DNA of 64,000 bases from Rhynochetos jubatus (taxonomy: Eukaryota > Chordata > Aves > Eurypygiformes > Rhynochetidae): assembly GCA_027574665.1 (NCBI GenBank), contig CM050657.1:27775408-27839407 (forward strand), written 5' to 3'. Positions 47,506 through 59,648 of this stretch are shown here, piece by piece. The position numbers were made by a program, and so were the translations under genes. A model generated the notes under the pieces. That model worked only from the letters and a program-made list of their open reading frames with translations. It made no database searches and had not been told where the DNA came from. Within the stretch, counting starts at the first letter, position 1. Every line of letters starts with the position of its first letter.

Positions 47506-50500
47506 TTTAGGTGGTGAATTTTCAACTGGCTTTCAGGGAATTAGTCCCCATAATCCTATTGAATTTCAATGAGATCTGAGTGGAAAACACCCTGAGGACT
47601 GCTTTGCAATAATCACATATTTACTTGTAGATTGGTGAGATGCTTCTAGAAGGTCTCTACCAAAGTAGAGACCAGAAGAGCAAGGTTGATTTACTCAATC
47701 GAGACAGCCAACTACTCGTTGGGAAGGTTGTATTTGGGTAGCCTCGTCCATACAGGCGAAAATTCTTTAACCTACCGAACTGATGCTATTGTATTACCCA
47801 GTACCGCTGGACACAATGCCTAGCGGAACCTTGCACGTTGCCGGTGCTTTATTTACATAAGAAAATAAAACCCGTAATAGAGATTCAAAATGACAGCCCA
47901 TTTAAATAACGTCAAGTGTTTCTCCATCTAAGGAAGAAATAAGGGTAATTGTACTTCCAAAGGCTTTGGGTGCCCCCGTGTTCATGTAGTATAAGGTTTT
48001 TGATTAGACGAGTCTTAGAGCAGACATGATGCTTTGCTGGTGACTCAGTGGTAAAGGCACCTTGGGTGTTTTGAAGGGATTTTAGTCTCTCAGTTTATAT
48101 TAAGAACGGAACAATAAGCCTTGAAAGCAGAAGCTGGGGTGATAGAAGAGATAATGAGCCTCTTAGAAGCTGCAGCCAGGGTTCACTGAAACTGTGGAGG
48201 AAAAATCCATGTCACTTCGTACAGAAGAAAGGAACAAAGATGATAAGAGGAATTTTCAAGTGACTTTAGAGGGTGATCTTGTTAATTGAGTAATGTATGG
48301 TATGGACGTGGCTTCATGAAAAACAAGAAAAACTAGTAAAAGCTCTCTCTCCTTCTACGTCTTCCCTTCGAGCTGTCAATCTCTTACTGTCCATCTATTA
48401 AGTTGTCATTTATTATGATGGCATAATTTTTTTGAGGTGTGGATTAGACCCTGATTCCAAGGGAATGCCAAAAGCCTTATTATCTCCATGGCAGATACAA
48501 ACATTACTTTGTGTTCCTTATACGCCTATTCTGTCTGAATGTGCATGTAATCTATGAGAGGTGAGATGTGTTTGGAAATGGGCGGGTTGTTAGCCCATCA
48601 CGATCTGACAGACTGTGGCAGACAGGGTAGTTATTTTCCTGTGCTGTGGCTATTGATTGTATTGATACTGGTTTCCTTAACCAAGTCATAATCGGCACTT
48701 ACACTTTCCAAGAGATTAAGAGGACACATCGTTATCCACCTCTTCGTTGATGAGATGGGAACAACTAACATTCATACAGGAATACAAGATCTGGGAAAGG
48801 GCAGCGTGCTGTTAATCAGTTTTCCCAAATCTTCATGGATCTGAAACATGTTTTTCAAGATGTTTAACACTAGGAAAAAAAATCAGATTTGCAACTGAGC
48901 TCTCAAGACCTGTCATTTTTAATACAGAATTACTCAAGGAAGTGGTAAGGATGCTTAGTAATTAAAAATGGGTCTGATCTAAGGAAACCTAAATTATAAT
49001 TCCAATCAAATATTGGCTAATTATGTAATTATTGACATTTAACACCCCAATGCCTTATTTTCTTGTTTGTTTATTGGTGAGGATTAACCAGTTGATATTC
49101 ACGGCACATATTTATGGTGCGCTGATGGTAAGCGTTAGGGAAAAGAAAGAGCTTACAAGCAGAGTCTAATTATGTGGCTGGTCTCTGACAGAGAACACTT
49201 TAAAGCTGTGTAGTGTAGCGGCAGCCAGCAGTTACCGACACATGGAGGCAGACAGAGAGCATGCCGTTCTGTACTTAGTTCTGGTAAATGGTGAGGGCAT
49301 TTTGAAAAAGCTGTTGCAGGAGGTAACCTTGGATGAAGCCGTGAATTGACTCAGTTTAAATGGAAGGATAAACCTAAGTTTTATCTTGGAACCGAAGTTA
49401 CTGATTGTGTAAGGACAAAGTTTAAGAAATTAAGAAAGCAGCAGAGAACTCAAGTGGAGAGCTTGGAACTGTAATATGACAGAACCATGGAATATATTTG
49501 AGCTACAGAAGTGGCATATAGCTATATTTCCTAAATATGTATCTTAATACAAATATCTTAAACAGAGGACTCTAAGTAGCAGAGAAGTGTTTTAGAAATC
49601 ACAGAACATAGTGCCTTGTAAAGGTTCTCCTGTGTTAGCAGCATACAGGGAATGGAAAAATGTTCTAGAAAGTACAGTTAAGTTTCATTTTAGAGATAAG
49701 AAGTGTGTGAAATAAATTAAACATAGTGAAAGTTTGGCCTTTATATGAAAATGAAAACAAGTACCAGTCATTTGTAGCCATCCAAGTGGTCAGAGAACAG
49801 TAGAAGTTAACCACCATGTTAACTTTACTAACAAACATGTTTAGTTTGTAAAGTAGAATAAACTTGGTTCAAGGATGCCCAAATCAATAACTCATCGCCC
49901 ATATTGCTAAAGCCTCCGTTCTGGTGCCTGAGGCTTCTGTGGCAGGCACGGTCAGGTGTTTCATCCTGCAGCGGTAAATGCTCAGTCATACCAGGGGACC
50001 CCCGCAGTGAACAAAATTGTTCATTTGTGTAAAGCAAGCAGGATTTGGAGCCACAGGTATCACCATGATACAGTGATGCTTCCCTGCATCCTATCTTTCT
50101 CCACATCTTCACCTCAGCGTAACAAAGGATTACACTCTATCGACGGACTCGAAAATCCCTGTCGCATAGAGGATACATGTGCCTGAGCATGTCTGTCACA
50201 AAAGAAGACAACGCTTCAAGCAACCTACATGGTGGAAGTCCCTCTGCTGGGAAGCGGAGCGTCTTGCATCCGGCGTTTTAATGTGCGTGAAACCATCTCT
50301 AGGCCACTGCCAGGCTCCTCTGAAACAGCATTCAGCACACCAAGAAACACTGGTTCCCAGTGTTTTTTCAGAGAAAGGAGACTATATAACTATCTCTAGA
50401 TGATTTTCTGCAAATGAATTTTGCAAAGTGAAGTTTGTTGTTATTAAGATGTAGACAGCTGTTGGGCAATCATACGTATTAAGCTGCATAGCAGCAGAGC

Positions 50501-52159
50501 AGTGCATGTTTATAATGAAGACCCATGATCTGAAGGAAAATACAGTTCGAAAACAAACTTCCTGATAGATAAAATATGGTATTTCAGCTTTTCTGCAAAG
50601 CAGAGCTTATTTTCAGACAGGTTTCCGCAAAACTGTGTACCTTATCTGCAAACGTGCAGCCTCTCTTCATGCTGCCTGTTAGTTACTTGCTTTTCAGTGG
50701 GCAGACAGCACTGTCCTTTACTGTTGCCTCCTCAAGGGATGCTGTCTTAATTCTGAAGGTTTGCATGCCTCTTCAGGTCTGATGTCTTCTTGTGGGGGAG
50801 ACCAGGCAGAGATATCTAGCTCCAATTTAAGCAAGGAAAGAAGATTTAAACTTTACAGTGATGATCAAAGTGAAATCCAGAAGCCATGCTGAGATTAGAA
50901 GGAATAACTCAGAGGAGGGAATGAAGATACACGGACAGCTATGAATTAAGGAGTTTCAACTTGCATTGAAGGAATGAAGAAAAAGCTAGAAAATATATCA
51001 GGATCAACACTGAAATTTTTTGTGGCTTATTTTTTCCAAAAAGGTGCAGCTCAGTTCATTACTTGCCTGGCTGCTGAGCCCTCAGCAAGTTGAGATGGCA
51101 TTTTTCTTCCCCATAGGACTCCATCAGTGAACATGACATAGGAGGCCCATGGGATGGACAAACTAACCATGACCTTCCAAAGTCGAGGAGAGCTTTCACT
51201 TACTTTATGATTTGTCTGAATACAAGGGGAAAGGCCTCCCATTCACAGAATGGACCTGACCATGTAATTATTGTCTTGCACCAAACAAAGTGAACCCATC
51301 CATGGTTTGAGTATTTTTGATAGGCGAGAAATTTAGATACAAGTTGGCTCCTTAAATTCATATTTAGGTTATTAAATAATAAAACAGGCCTCTGGAAGGA
51401 CTGAGAGTACTCTTTAGCTGAGATCTAGCCTACTTACTTCTGAGATGTCTAAATCTGGAGTATAATACAGGTTCCCCGTGGGTTATATGAAGAGAGGTGC
51501 CTGCAGAGGGGATTCACCCACAGTGACCACGCAGAACGGCATGTCTGTTACCTCAGATAACCTGGTAGTTTATCCTCCTAATCTGACTACCTGTCAGTTG
51601 TGGAAAGCCAGCTGGGATCATTCCTGCTCTGTGCCTGTGAGAGGCTCCTGGACATCTACCACTCAACAGATAACAGTATCATTTCCTTTGCTAGGTAATA
51701 GACGTTTAGACCTTTTCGGACTTAAGCCGCGGGTGCTGACCATTAGGGAGAAGCTATATGGATGATACGGGTGGTCCTACCAACATGTAGTCTGTGCTTT
51801 TGACATTTTCCCTCCTGCCGGGCTCCGTAGTGAGACTCATTAGCAGTGCTCACGGGGAGCAGCTACCCGAAGAGGTGTAGGAGTAGGTGGGATGGCTCCT
51901 GGGTTGGTGTTTGACCCCAGGGAAGGAGCTGGTTTAAGGAAAGGTTGTCAGAGTCCAGAAAGTGAGACACCAGGATCTTTCCAGCATCGTTTCTAAGGTA
52001 TTAACGTCAGTAACAAAGTGGAAGTAAGATTTTCTACTTTAAATATGCAACTGGAAGGGGATTTGGCGTCGTATCTATTTCCAGTCGGTCTCAGGAAGGT
52101 AAAACGCAGTTTTGTGTTCAGCAAGAACGTGACAAAATACCCTCATTATGGTTTGGGTC

Positions 52160-52620
52160 GGTGCCGCTGCCGTCCTGGGTGAAAACGCAGCGGAACAACT
52201 GTTGGTTGTGTGGGCAGGCGGAGCAGGGTGCCCGGGATGGGCTGAGCTGTCGGAGCCGGTGGGACGCCTCGGGCGGCTCGGTCCTGGGTGAAAAGCCGGG
52301 GCTGCCTGCGGCTCCTGCCGCCCCCTTGCTCCGGGAAGACGGCCCACGACACCGTGGGGAGATGGAGGCCGGGCCCGGGCCTAGTCCCGCGCCGCCCGGC
52401 CACGCGCGGCGAGCCCATGGCGCCGCCTGGCGGCCTCATCGCGCCCCGGCGGGTGTCGGAGCGGGACGGCGGGCGCGGAGGTCGCGGCTGCCCGGGGCGC
52501 CGCGGCGGGGGAACGGCTCAACGGGACGGGACGGGACGGGACGGGATGGGAGGGTTTGCCCGGCAGCTACGGCTCTGCCCGGCTCGCGGGGCTCCTGCTT
52601 GACGCTGCCGGTGACACAGC
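52160..52620. promoter_or_regulatory. CpG island, candidate promoter or regulatory element
   Basis: About 460 bases of very GC-rich, CpG-dense DNA stand in AT-rich surroundings, with many CGG, GCG and CCGG steps. This is the strongest base-composition anomaly in the window. It holds long stop-poor frames on both strands (for example 182 codons at 52161-52709), as expected for GC-rich DNA. One ATG at 52417 is in a strong initiation context (GAGCCCATGGCG). None of these translations resembles a known protein. No TATA box is evident. It could be an internal NYAP2 promoter, the start of an uncharacterised transcript on either strand, or a GC-rich minisatellite-like island. Confidence 0.55.
52521..52554 (+). 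repeat. (ACGGG)n pentamer array, canonical G-quadruplex motif
   Basis: Five ACGGG units and one ATGGG are followed by AGGG, giving seven GGG runs at 52523, 52528, 52533, 52538, 52543, 52548 and 52552 with loops of one or two bases. This satisfies the G3-loop1-7 rule several times over on the + strand. It sits inside the CpG island. Confidence 0.93.
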
Positions 52621-52801
52621 CCTGCGCAGCTGAGGGAAGAGGGGTATCAGCTGGTGGGGGCGGGGGGGCTCACCTGTTAAATCCCAAATTCTTCCCCACA
52701 ACAGCTTAGGTAATGTGTTGTTTGAGACTCAATATTTAGGTGTTAACTGAAACACAATTAAAACACACATTTTATTGTGGGGAAAAAACCATAGAGCATC
52801 A

Positions 52802-52993
52802 TCATATGATCACAGAATGGTTTGGGTTGGAAGGTACCTTAAAGACCATCCAGTTCCAACCCCTCTGCCATGGGCAGGGACACCCTCCACTAGCCCAGGT
52901 TGCTCCAAGCCTCATCCAGCCTGGCCTTGGACACTGCCAGGGATGGGGCATCCACAGCTTCTCTGGGCAACCTGTCCCAGTGCCTCACCACCC
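52802..52993 (-). mobile_element. CR1 LINE 3' tail, antisense, strongly truncated
   Basis: About 190 bases are the reverse complement of the CR1 3' end. Recognisable blocks are ACAGAATGGTTTGGGTTGGA, CCATGGGCAGGGACACC, GGTTGCTCCAAGCCTCATCC and GGGCAACCTGTCCCAGTGCC. The same blocks, inverted, are found in the two sense copies at 4311-4872 and 23238-24256. The terminal octamer is degenerate. It is dead and carries no coding capacity. Confidence 0.93.
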
Positions 52994-55633
52994 ATTGAAA
53001 CCGGTGTGAGACATTATCTTCACAGCAAATGTTACTTAATTTTGTAGTCTAGCTGAAAAAAATCCCATTTTAAATCCATTTTAAACTGAGAGAATGACAG
53101 AAAGGAAATGCAACAAAGAAAAGCTGACACATATTTAGCTGCTCCCCACATGCATTCTCAGAGCATCACCCTGTAGGTTAAGTGCAGTACAAGCCCCTTG
53201 CAAGAAATTTGCAGAACGAGAAATAGAGAGTTGAATTTTGACAAGTACTGAGCACTTTTCAGCAATGCAGCCAAGTATTTGTCTCAGGCCTAAGTTCATG
53301 AATAACCCTGTGCCAGGTCAACCGAACATCTTAAGCCCAGCTTTTAATGTCTCTAGCCTTAGTTGTGTATACCAGGCATGCTTTACTGTATGCCACATAA
53401 GCATTGTGTTTGCCCTGTAATTAATGAATGCAAGAAAGGTGAATTGTTACTATTATGGCTATAATTGTTGTTTTTGAAGGCACCTAAGCAAAGCACTTCC
53501 CCAGTGAATTGACATTATCATGCTTTAGTTGGCAAAGGTAGCTGAAAGCGTATGGGCTCTGCGCTGCTCTGCAAGCGTAAACAAAGCATCTGTGCTCTGT
53601 TAATCTCAGCTTAAAGTTGCTATTTTCCCCAGCAATAGCGTGCAAGAGTTGAAAGCAGTCAGTAAACACCCTGCAGTTGTCAGGCACCCTGACTGCTGCA
53701 TTTAATGAATTCTGCTGCTGAAAACTGAGCACCTATAAATCAGGATCCGCTGTTGCATATCTGATCACAGCAGAGTCTCTTTGTAGCTTCCCTTACATGA
53801 AAGAAACACAGTCATCGCAGGTCGATGGAGAACTCTGCAGACCAAACTACTCTTTCATCCGGGCTGAATACTAGGGAAATGGTAATAAAAACCGAGTGTG
53901 CTAGGAAGGGAATTGGTATCTGCTGCATACCATAAGCCTGTGTCATTGCTCAGAACTGTAAATCTTTGCTAGATGCACTCTTTGGCGAGTCGCAATCTGA
54001 AAGTAGCATCAAACTCTAGTGATTCTGCTTTTGTGGCTCTAGCAATACAGAAGGATTTGCAATGAAAGAACCAACTGCTGTCATACTTGCTCTCTAGGCC
54101 AAAGGGCAGCAAAGATCCCCCTGGCCTGCTGGTTCAAGATCTCAGGGGAGAGGTAGTCCCGAATTCCCATTCAAAAGGAATACATAGCTCCTGGGCTAAT
54201 TGTCACTCTAGTATGACTTTCTCTCCCTCTTTTTTCCTCTAATTTTCAAACGTTTTGAGAGTCTATTGTGTATTTTGGATGTAGAATAGCAAGACATATG
54301 AAAACAATCCATGGGATGGTGGCAATAGTTTTCTTCTCCCTGTGTGTAAATGCCAAGTGCTTCTCTTCAGCCAGCGCAATGCCTCTGAAATCTCTGTCCT
54401 CCTGGAGCCAAGACTATGGAGCCAAGCTTATGGTGGTTCCTTTTTGATACTTGAGATATTTCCTCATTCAAAATGTATGTCCACAGTGTGGGAACAGGCC
54501 TGTGCCTCTCGCTCTATAATCAGAGTCCCAGGGGATTTTGGCCTGGACTTTCTATACTCTTTTGCTTTGTATGGTAGCTTCTATTTTTGCCTGTGAAGCT
54601 ATTCCCTTAAAGGGATTTAATTACTCCTTGTGTTTAACCATCACCTTCAATAAGTCTTGGGATAGTCACCGGATCCAAAATCTGCTTAATGTGGATCTAC
54701 CACAGTAACGTTTGCGGTGGTGTCTGAGAGTCGTAGTCATAAATAAGGTCCCTGTGTTGGTAGACAATGTGTGTAGAGCAAAGGCTTTTCCTTATCCCAA
54801 GGATTTGTAAGCTCACCGTCATAGCTGGGAAAGTGGTCAGCTGCAGACCGGACTCGATTGCTAAGTATGTGACGTATGTGACTGTCAGGAATTTCTTAAG
54901 CTTCAGTGTATGTAAAATTAGAAAGTGCAAAAACTATTTGGGATGCAATCCAGTGTACCTTTGACAGCAATTTTAATTAGTTGTATGTGCCACTAATACA
55001 ATGACATGCATTTCAATGTCTAAAATTGGAAAAGCAGGTAGGTTTCAGAGGGAATATTTTCCAAATGATGTCTCTCTCTCAACTAGCCCTCTCATGAAGT
55101 CCGGCTCCTCCAGTGAAGTCCTTAGTGTCTGTGTAGGTGAAAACAGATGAATGTAGTCATGTACTGGTTTTTGTGGATGCTGGCTTTGCAGATTGCTGGG
55201 AGAGGGAAACTCCTGTGAGGATGGACAGGCATGGAAGGATCCATGATGGGGTACAGCAACTCCTGGCACAAGGATGTGACTCACTGATGCGGCAGTCTTT
55301 ACCTTGAGATGATGTCTGGGTTTGATTAGCATATGGCCTGAGCGTGTTAGAAAATCTGAATCATCCAGAGCCATAGGATTTTGCCTTCTTGTTCAGGCTG
55401 AACGTTCACAAGAGGCAGGGATGAGTCATGACACTGACTGCCACCAGTAAAGAGAGAAGCACTGGGCCATGAGCTGTGTCCTGAAGTGTCACACAGCCTT
55501 CTGGCGAGTTTGCACTGCTAAGAATCCGTGAGCTTGGATTTCAGAGCACGCTTTTATGCCGTTATCAAGTGCAGCAGAGCTCCATGCCCACAAGAGGGAG
55601 ATGTTGGATTACTTTACGCAGTCTGGTGTGGGG

Positions 55634-55659
55634 TTTGTTTTGTTTTGTTTTGTTTTTTT
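55634..55659. repeat. (TTTTG)n / T-rich simple repeat
   Basis: About four TTTTG units followed by T7 and CCCC. Low-complexity sequence. Confidence 0.8.
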
Positions 55660-55901
55660 CCCCTGCAAGGACAAATACCTTGCAGACACGAAGGCAAAAT
55701 TCTGCTGTCGTCAGTCCAGCTAAATATGCTGTCAACATTTTGGATGAGAGCAACAACAAGAATGTTAATGCTTTAGGGAAGGCTCCACATTGCATTGTGT
55801 TGAGTTTCAGCTTGGTTCTGATCTTACATAATCAGTGCAGGGGTCCAAAGCACTGCAAATTGTTTCTAAATATACAATCTGCAAATAGAGAACACTTATT
55901 T

Positions 55902-55947
55902 AAAAAAAAAATAAATAAAAAAGGAAAGAAGAAAGAAAGAAAAGAAG
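55902..55947. repeat. A-rich to GAAA-rich simple tract
   Basis: A9 passes into ATAAATAAAA and then GAAAGAAAGAAAAGAAG. This is a purine-rich low-complexity tract. It lies inside a 201-codon chance frame at 55569-56174 and produces the lysine-rich stretch of that frame. Confidence 0.85.
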
Positions 55948-57731
55948 CGCAAACCTTGAAGTGGATGGAATTGTCACATCCATCATCCCTCACCTCCAAG
56001 GCATGCCTGATTGATTGGCATGAGAAACAAATGTGTCAAAGCTGTTTTCTGTTGGCAGACAGCCCCGCTGTTGCTGCCTCAACATCTTTTCTTCAGCATT
56101 CAGCTGGGCTAGTCGTGCAGCAGAAGCAGGTCACTGCATTGCTGGGTCCTGCTTTACCAGGACTCCGGTTTTAGAGCATGGGAGAGTGCGCGCTCGACGG
56201 CGCTCGCACCACCAAAGTGGCCTCTGATTCAAGGCGCTGGGGCAGCTGGCAGAGGTTGCTCTGTCTGCTCTCGCTGTAGTCCCATGGCCCAAGCATGGCT
56301 TGGGTGGCTGTCCTTCTCCATACTGCTCAGTCGCACGGGCTTTAGGCACAAAGGCGATGTGCAGGCGAGAGGCAGTGACGGGTGAAAGTGGGTCAGCTGT
56401 AGGAGGGGGGCACCAGAGATGGGAACAGGGTGACCAGTCTCTGAGCACCAGATCTGTCTTCATACTTTCCCTCACGCTCGAGTGCCGGCTTGGCTGCTGC
56501 TATTTCAGCTGTGGTGGAAGAAAGTGGAAGGAAGAATATTCTATTCCTTTACTCTGATCTCGTCTTGTTGCACGGGCTTTGTAAGCTTGCCGGAAGAGTA
56601 AAGAGACTTGCTCCCTCACAGAAGTGGTTGAAACTTCAAATATGACCATATACCCTGACAAAGAATGAAATACAGCGTTTATGATGGTTTTCACTTCCTG
56701 CTCAACATTTTTTTACTTTCTTTACCTAGTTCTTTCTCAGAATGGTAGTCACAAATTTTTTTAAAGGCATGAGACAGGCATGAGAAGATCTCATTTGCGT
56801 GGTCTGTGGTTTTAAGGGGTTGTTATGTTGTGCCTGGTCTTGATAGAGTTGGGATGGTGTGTTTCAATACTTTGAAAAATAGTCTTGGCTCAACAGAGAA
56901 ATGTATGGGGACAGACGCTGCAACCAATGAGGCACAATGTAGGCAGTTGTTTCATGGACCTTGAGGTACCCTACAAAGCCCTGGAACTTTGGGACAACTG
57001 TGTGCCACTGGAGCCCAAAGGCTCAGACATGGGAGCAACAGCCAAGCATGGTCTTCGCACCCAGACCTTGCTTTGGAGAGTCAGACTTGTACACGGGTAT
57101 GTAGAATTTAGTATGACATACACAGAAACTAATAACTAATATTTCCAATAAAAAACTTATGAGATGGGGAGACACACACCTTGAAAGTCTTACGGCGTCA
57201 TGGAACAAGTGTTCCTAAGCTGTAACTCTGGCAACTTATAAAACACTGAATCGGTGAGGTCACTGTCCCGTCCTACTACAACAAGAAGCTAACAATTATT
57301 TGGAAGTCCTTCGTGCCATTCTTAGCTGCTCTTACAGCATTGTACATGGTTCTACTAAGAATAGGTAACAACGTACAGTAATACTAAACAAATCTATAAT
57401 GTAATTTGTGTGAAATAATTTCAGTCCAAACATCCATTAGTTACCTATAAAGGAATTTCATTTGGTAGCACTCCTTCCTCTTCAGGGAACCTCTCTCTAA
57501 GGCATTTCTTATAAATTCACTTATTCCCTTCTAAAACTTGTAAATTCACCTCCAAACGTGTTCTGAGACTTTGGTGTGCAAACAATTAGGTTAGTCACAG
57601 TAAGAAGGATGCAGTACCAGAGCAATAGCAATTGCTAAGTTTAATTCAAATGGTCTTGCAACCACTATTGAAAACATTGTGCCTTGGTTAAAAAAATATT
57701 TTAAAAGAACCCCAGAAGCATGCAATTTCCT

Positions 57732-57761
57732 CCCCCCACCCCCCCCCACCCCCCCACCCCC
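57732..57761. repeat. C-rich tract with four long C runs
   Basis: Runs of C6, C9, C7 and C5 (57732-57737, 57739-57747, 57749-57755, 57757-57761) are separated by single A. The minus strand is a perfect G-quadruplex motif with one-base loops. The plus strand or RNA would suit poly(C)-binding proteins. Confidence 0.93.
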
Positions 57762-57889
57762 TTTTTCTGTGTGTGTTTATGTTTAACTCAGGGCAAGAAT
57801 TTTATAATATTCTTAAAGGAAAAAATAGAAATAAAAATGGCATGAATTCATGAAAGCATGGGTTTATATATAGGCATTCTCTGTAAATG

Positions 57890-58440
57890 AACCAAACATT
57901 CTGTATTCTAGGTAGAACCGCCTTATTTGTCTGCTCATTCCCATTTCCGTTACCTCCATGCACCCCCACTTGTCTTAACCTTTTTTGTACACGAACTGAA
58001 CGTACTGTACCATGTTTCCGTTCGAACGGTGTGTGCCTGATGCATAAAACACGACACGGACAGCAAGGTTTTCCCCGCCGTCTGCGTTAAGTCACAAACC
58101 ATCCCAGCTTTGTCCTCATGGCTGTCACCATTTCACCAGACCCTTTCGATGTTTGTATAGCCTTATACAGTATATTGCACTTACTGTACCTGTATAGTAT
58201 CTTGTCTGTATACTGTATGCACATAAATATGTATATTCACTCATGTACGTATGTATAGTATGTTTATATATCTCTATGTATGTGTGTTTGTTCATAGTCC
58301 TTCACTAGAAATGTGTGGCTATTGATATACATTATGTGTATGCCAATTATAAAAAGTATGAATGCCAGCACCCACTTTTGATAACGTACTTTTATTCTCA
58401 TTTTGTCTTGTTAAACAACGAAAATAAAAATGTCCTGTAT
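57890..58440 (+). other. 3'UTR-like stretch with terminal AATAAA (candidate alternative terminal exon)
   Basis: A possible acceptor TATTCTAG ends at 57912. Unlike most of the intron, the sequence from there keeps scattered CpG. It then becomes rich in TGTA/TATA motifs typical of long neuronal 3'UTRs (many TGTATA at 58150-58290) and ends with AATAAA at 58423-58428, followed by a T-rich region. Joined in phase 0 to the 46416 donor, the acceptor would open a frame of 43 codons starting VEPPYLSAH before TGA. That does not resemble the known NYAP2 C-terminus. This rests on composition and signals only, and may be ordinary intron. Confidence 0.22.
58423..58428 (+). terminator. Candidate polyadenylation signal AATAAA
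   Basis: AATAAA within GAAAATAAAAATG, followed by TGTCCTGTATTTTAAATG and then a T-rich stretch. It is a plausible cleavage region if the stretch 57890-58440 is transcribed as a 3'UTR. Confidence 0.25.
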
Positions 58441-59427
58441 TTTAAATGAGAACTTTAAAAGATTATTATTTTTACTAATAATAAGGATTCCAGTTCTTCA
58501 GGAGAGTTATTTGAACAGATCCAAAATTGCAAAAATATTTGTGTTTCTTGTGAAAGTTTTGGGTGGTTGAAAAATGATAACAGCCCACACTGTGTAGATT
58601 TGCTCCTCTATATCCCATGTTGGTCAGGTGCTCCTGGGCTTAGAAATGCCCTTAACCAGCTGGACTCCCGTGCTGCAAATCCCAACTTTATTCACATGAG
58701 GGAGTTGCAATAAATCTAGGGGTTGTCTTACGTCTGTAACGTCTTGCATGTATAAATGCTGGATATAGAAGGGCCTTAGGTTGGAAAGAAAAGTTTCTCC
58801 AGTGCAGGTGAGCCTTAGGAATGGGTGAAAATATTGTACCTTGAGTAGATTTTGTGGGAACATTACAGACACTGTTTATCAGACCTCTTATGCTTTGCAG
58901 GTCACAGTGACATGTAATTGCCAATTGATTAGGCATTTATTAAAACAGCTAAAAACACTTTATTAGTCCTTTGCAAAATTATTCTTAATCACCACATAAC
59001 TGTATGTAGGCTCAGTTATCTGGCCTCGAGGCAGCAAAACACCGGCCTATCTCAAATAGCAAAACATCCCTATAAATCAAGGTGATGACTGATATGTATT
59101 TTCCAGTTGAGCATGTGTTTGGGTTATTCACTGAATTGGAGCTTCAGTGATAATCATATGTGTTTTTCTGAGACCTGGCAGCGATAAATTTGCTTCCTTT
59201 GCAGTTAATTTTATCATTGTGTTAGCTTGTCCAGCCGGACCAGTCTCACTGCGTAGTAAGTTACTGCAGCAGAGTGGCAGCAGCTACTCAGAAAAATCTC
59301 AGAAGGCAGATCTTGCTGCAGGAAATACTGAGGAGCTCGTAGGATGACAGAGCCACTGTTAGGAAGAGCCTTCACCCCAGCTAAGATCGTATCGTAGAGC
59401 GTTCTTTTCATTTTTTAATTTAAAGTT

Positions 59428-59478
59428 ACAGGGTTAAATTCTGACCTTGCTCACGTCAACAGCAAATTTCCATCTCAG
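59428..59478. repeat. Possible fragment of palindromic MITE-like element
   Basis: GGGTTAAATTCTGACCTTGC followed by TCACGTCAACAGCAAA resembles one arm ('ggtcaaattctgacctc') of the same palindromic amniote repeats as at 10830 and 63410. It is short and tentative. Confidence 0.28.
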
Positions 59479-59567
59479 TCATAAGCTATAACTGGAATGT
59501 CTAAAGAATGCTTTTCCTCAGAAAGAAATAGGATGGGGAAAGGACACATTCCCCTGACGGAGCTCGA

Positions 59568-59648
59568 TGTTTATGGGCCAGTGGCCTGATCTTAAGCCTT
59601 TGCAAGTCAATGGCCTTTAGTGGAATATTGGGTTCGGTTGGCCCATCT
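59568..59648. repeat. Probable palindromic MITE-like element remnant
   Basis: GTGGCCTGATCTTAAGCCTT, a central GTCAATGGCCTTTAGTGG, and GGGTTCGGTTGGCCCAT reproduce the layout of an amniote palindromic repeat. That repeat runs 'ggcctgatcctgcaa...cccattgacttcaatggg...ttgcaggatcaggccc'. The outer arms (GGCCTGATC / GGTTGGCCC) are inverted and degraded. Confidence 0.42.

Noticed and set aside
52161-52709. 182-codon frame, and overlapping frames on both strands, in the CpG island
   Set aside because: Stop codons are rare in very GC-rich DNA. The translation is an R/G/A/P-rich low-complexity sequence interrupted by the pentamer repeat. It is reported as a CpG island, not as a gene.
55569-56174. 201-codon open frame on the + strand
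   Set aside because: It spans a (TTTTG)n repeat and an A/GAAA-rich tract, which give low-complexity F-rich and K-rich stretches, and it resembles no protein family. About the longest chance frame expected in a window this size.
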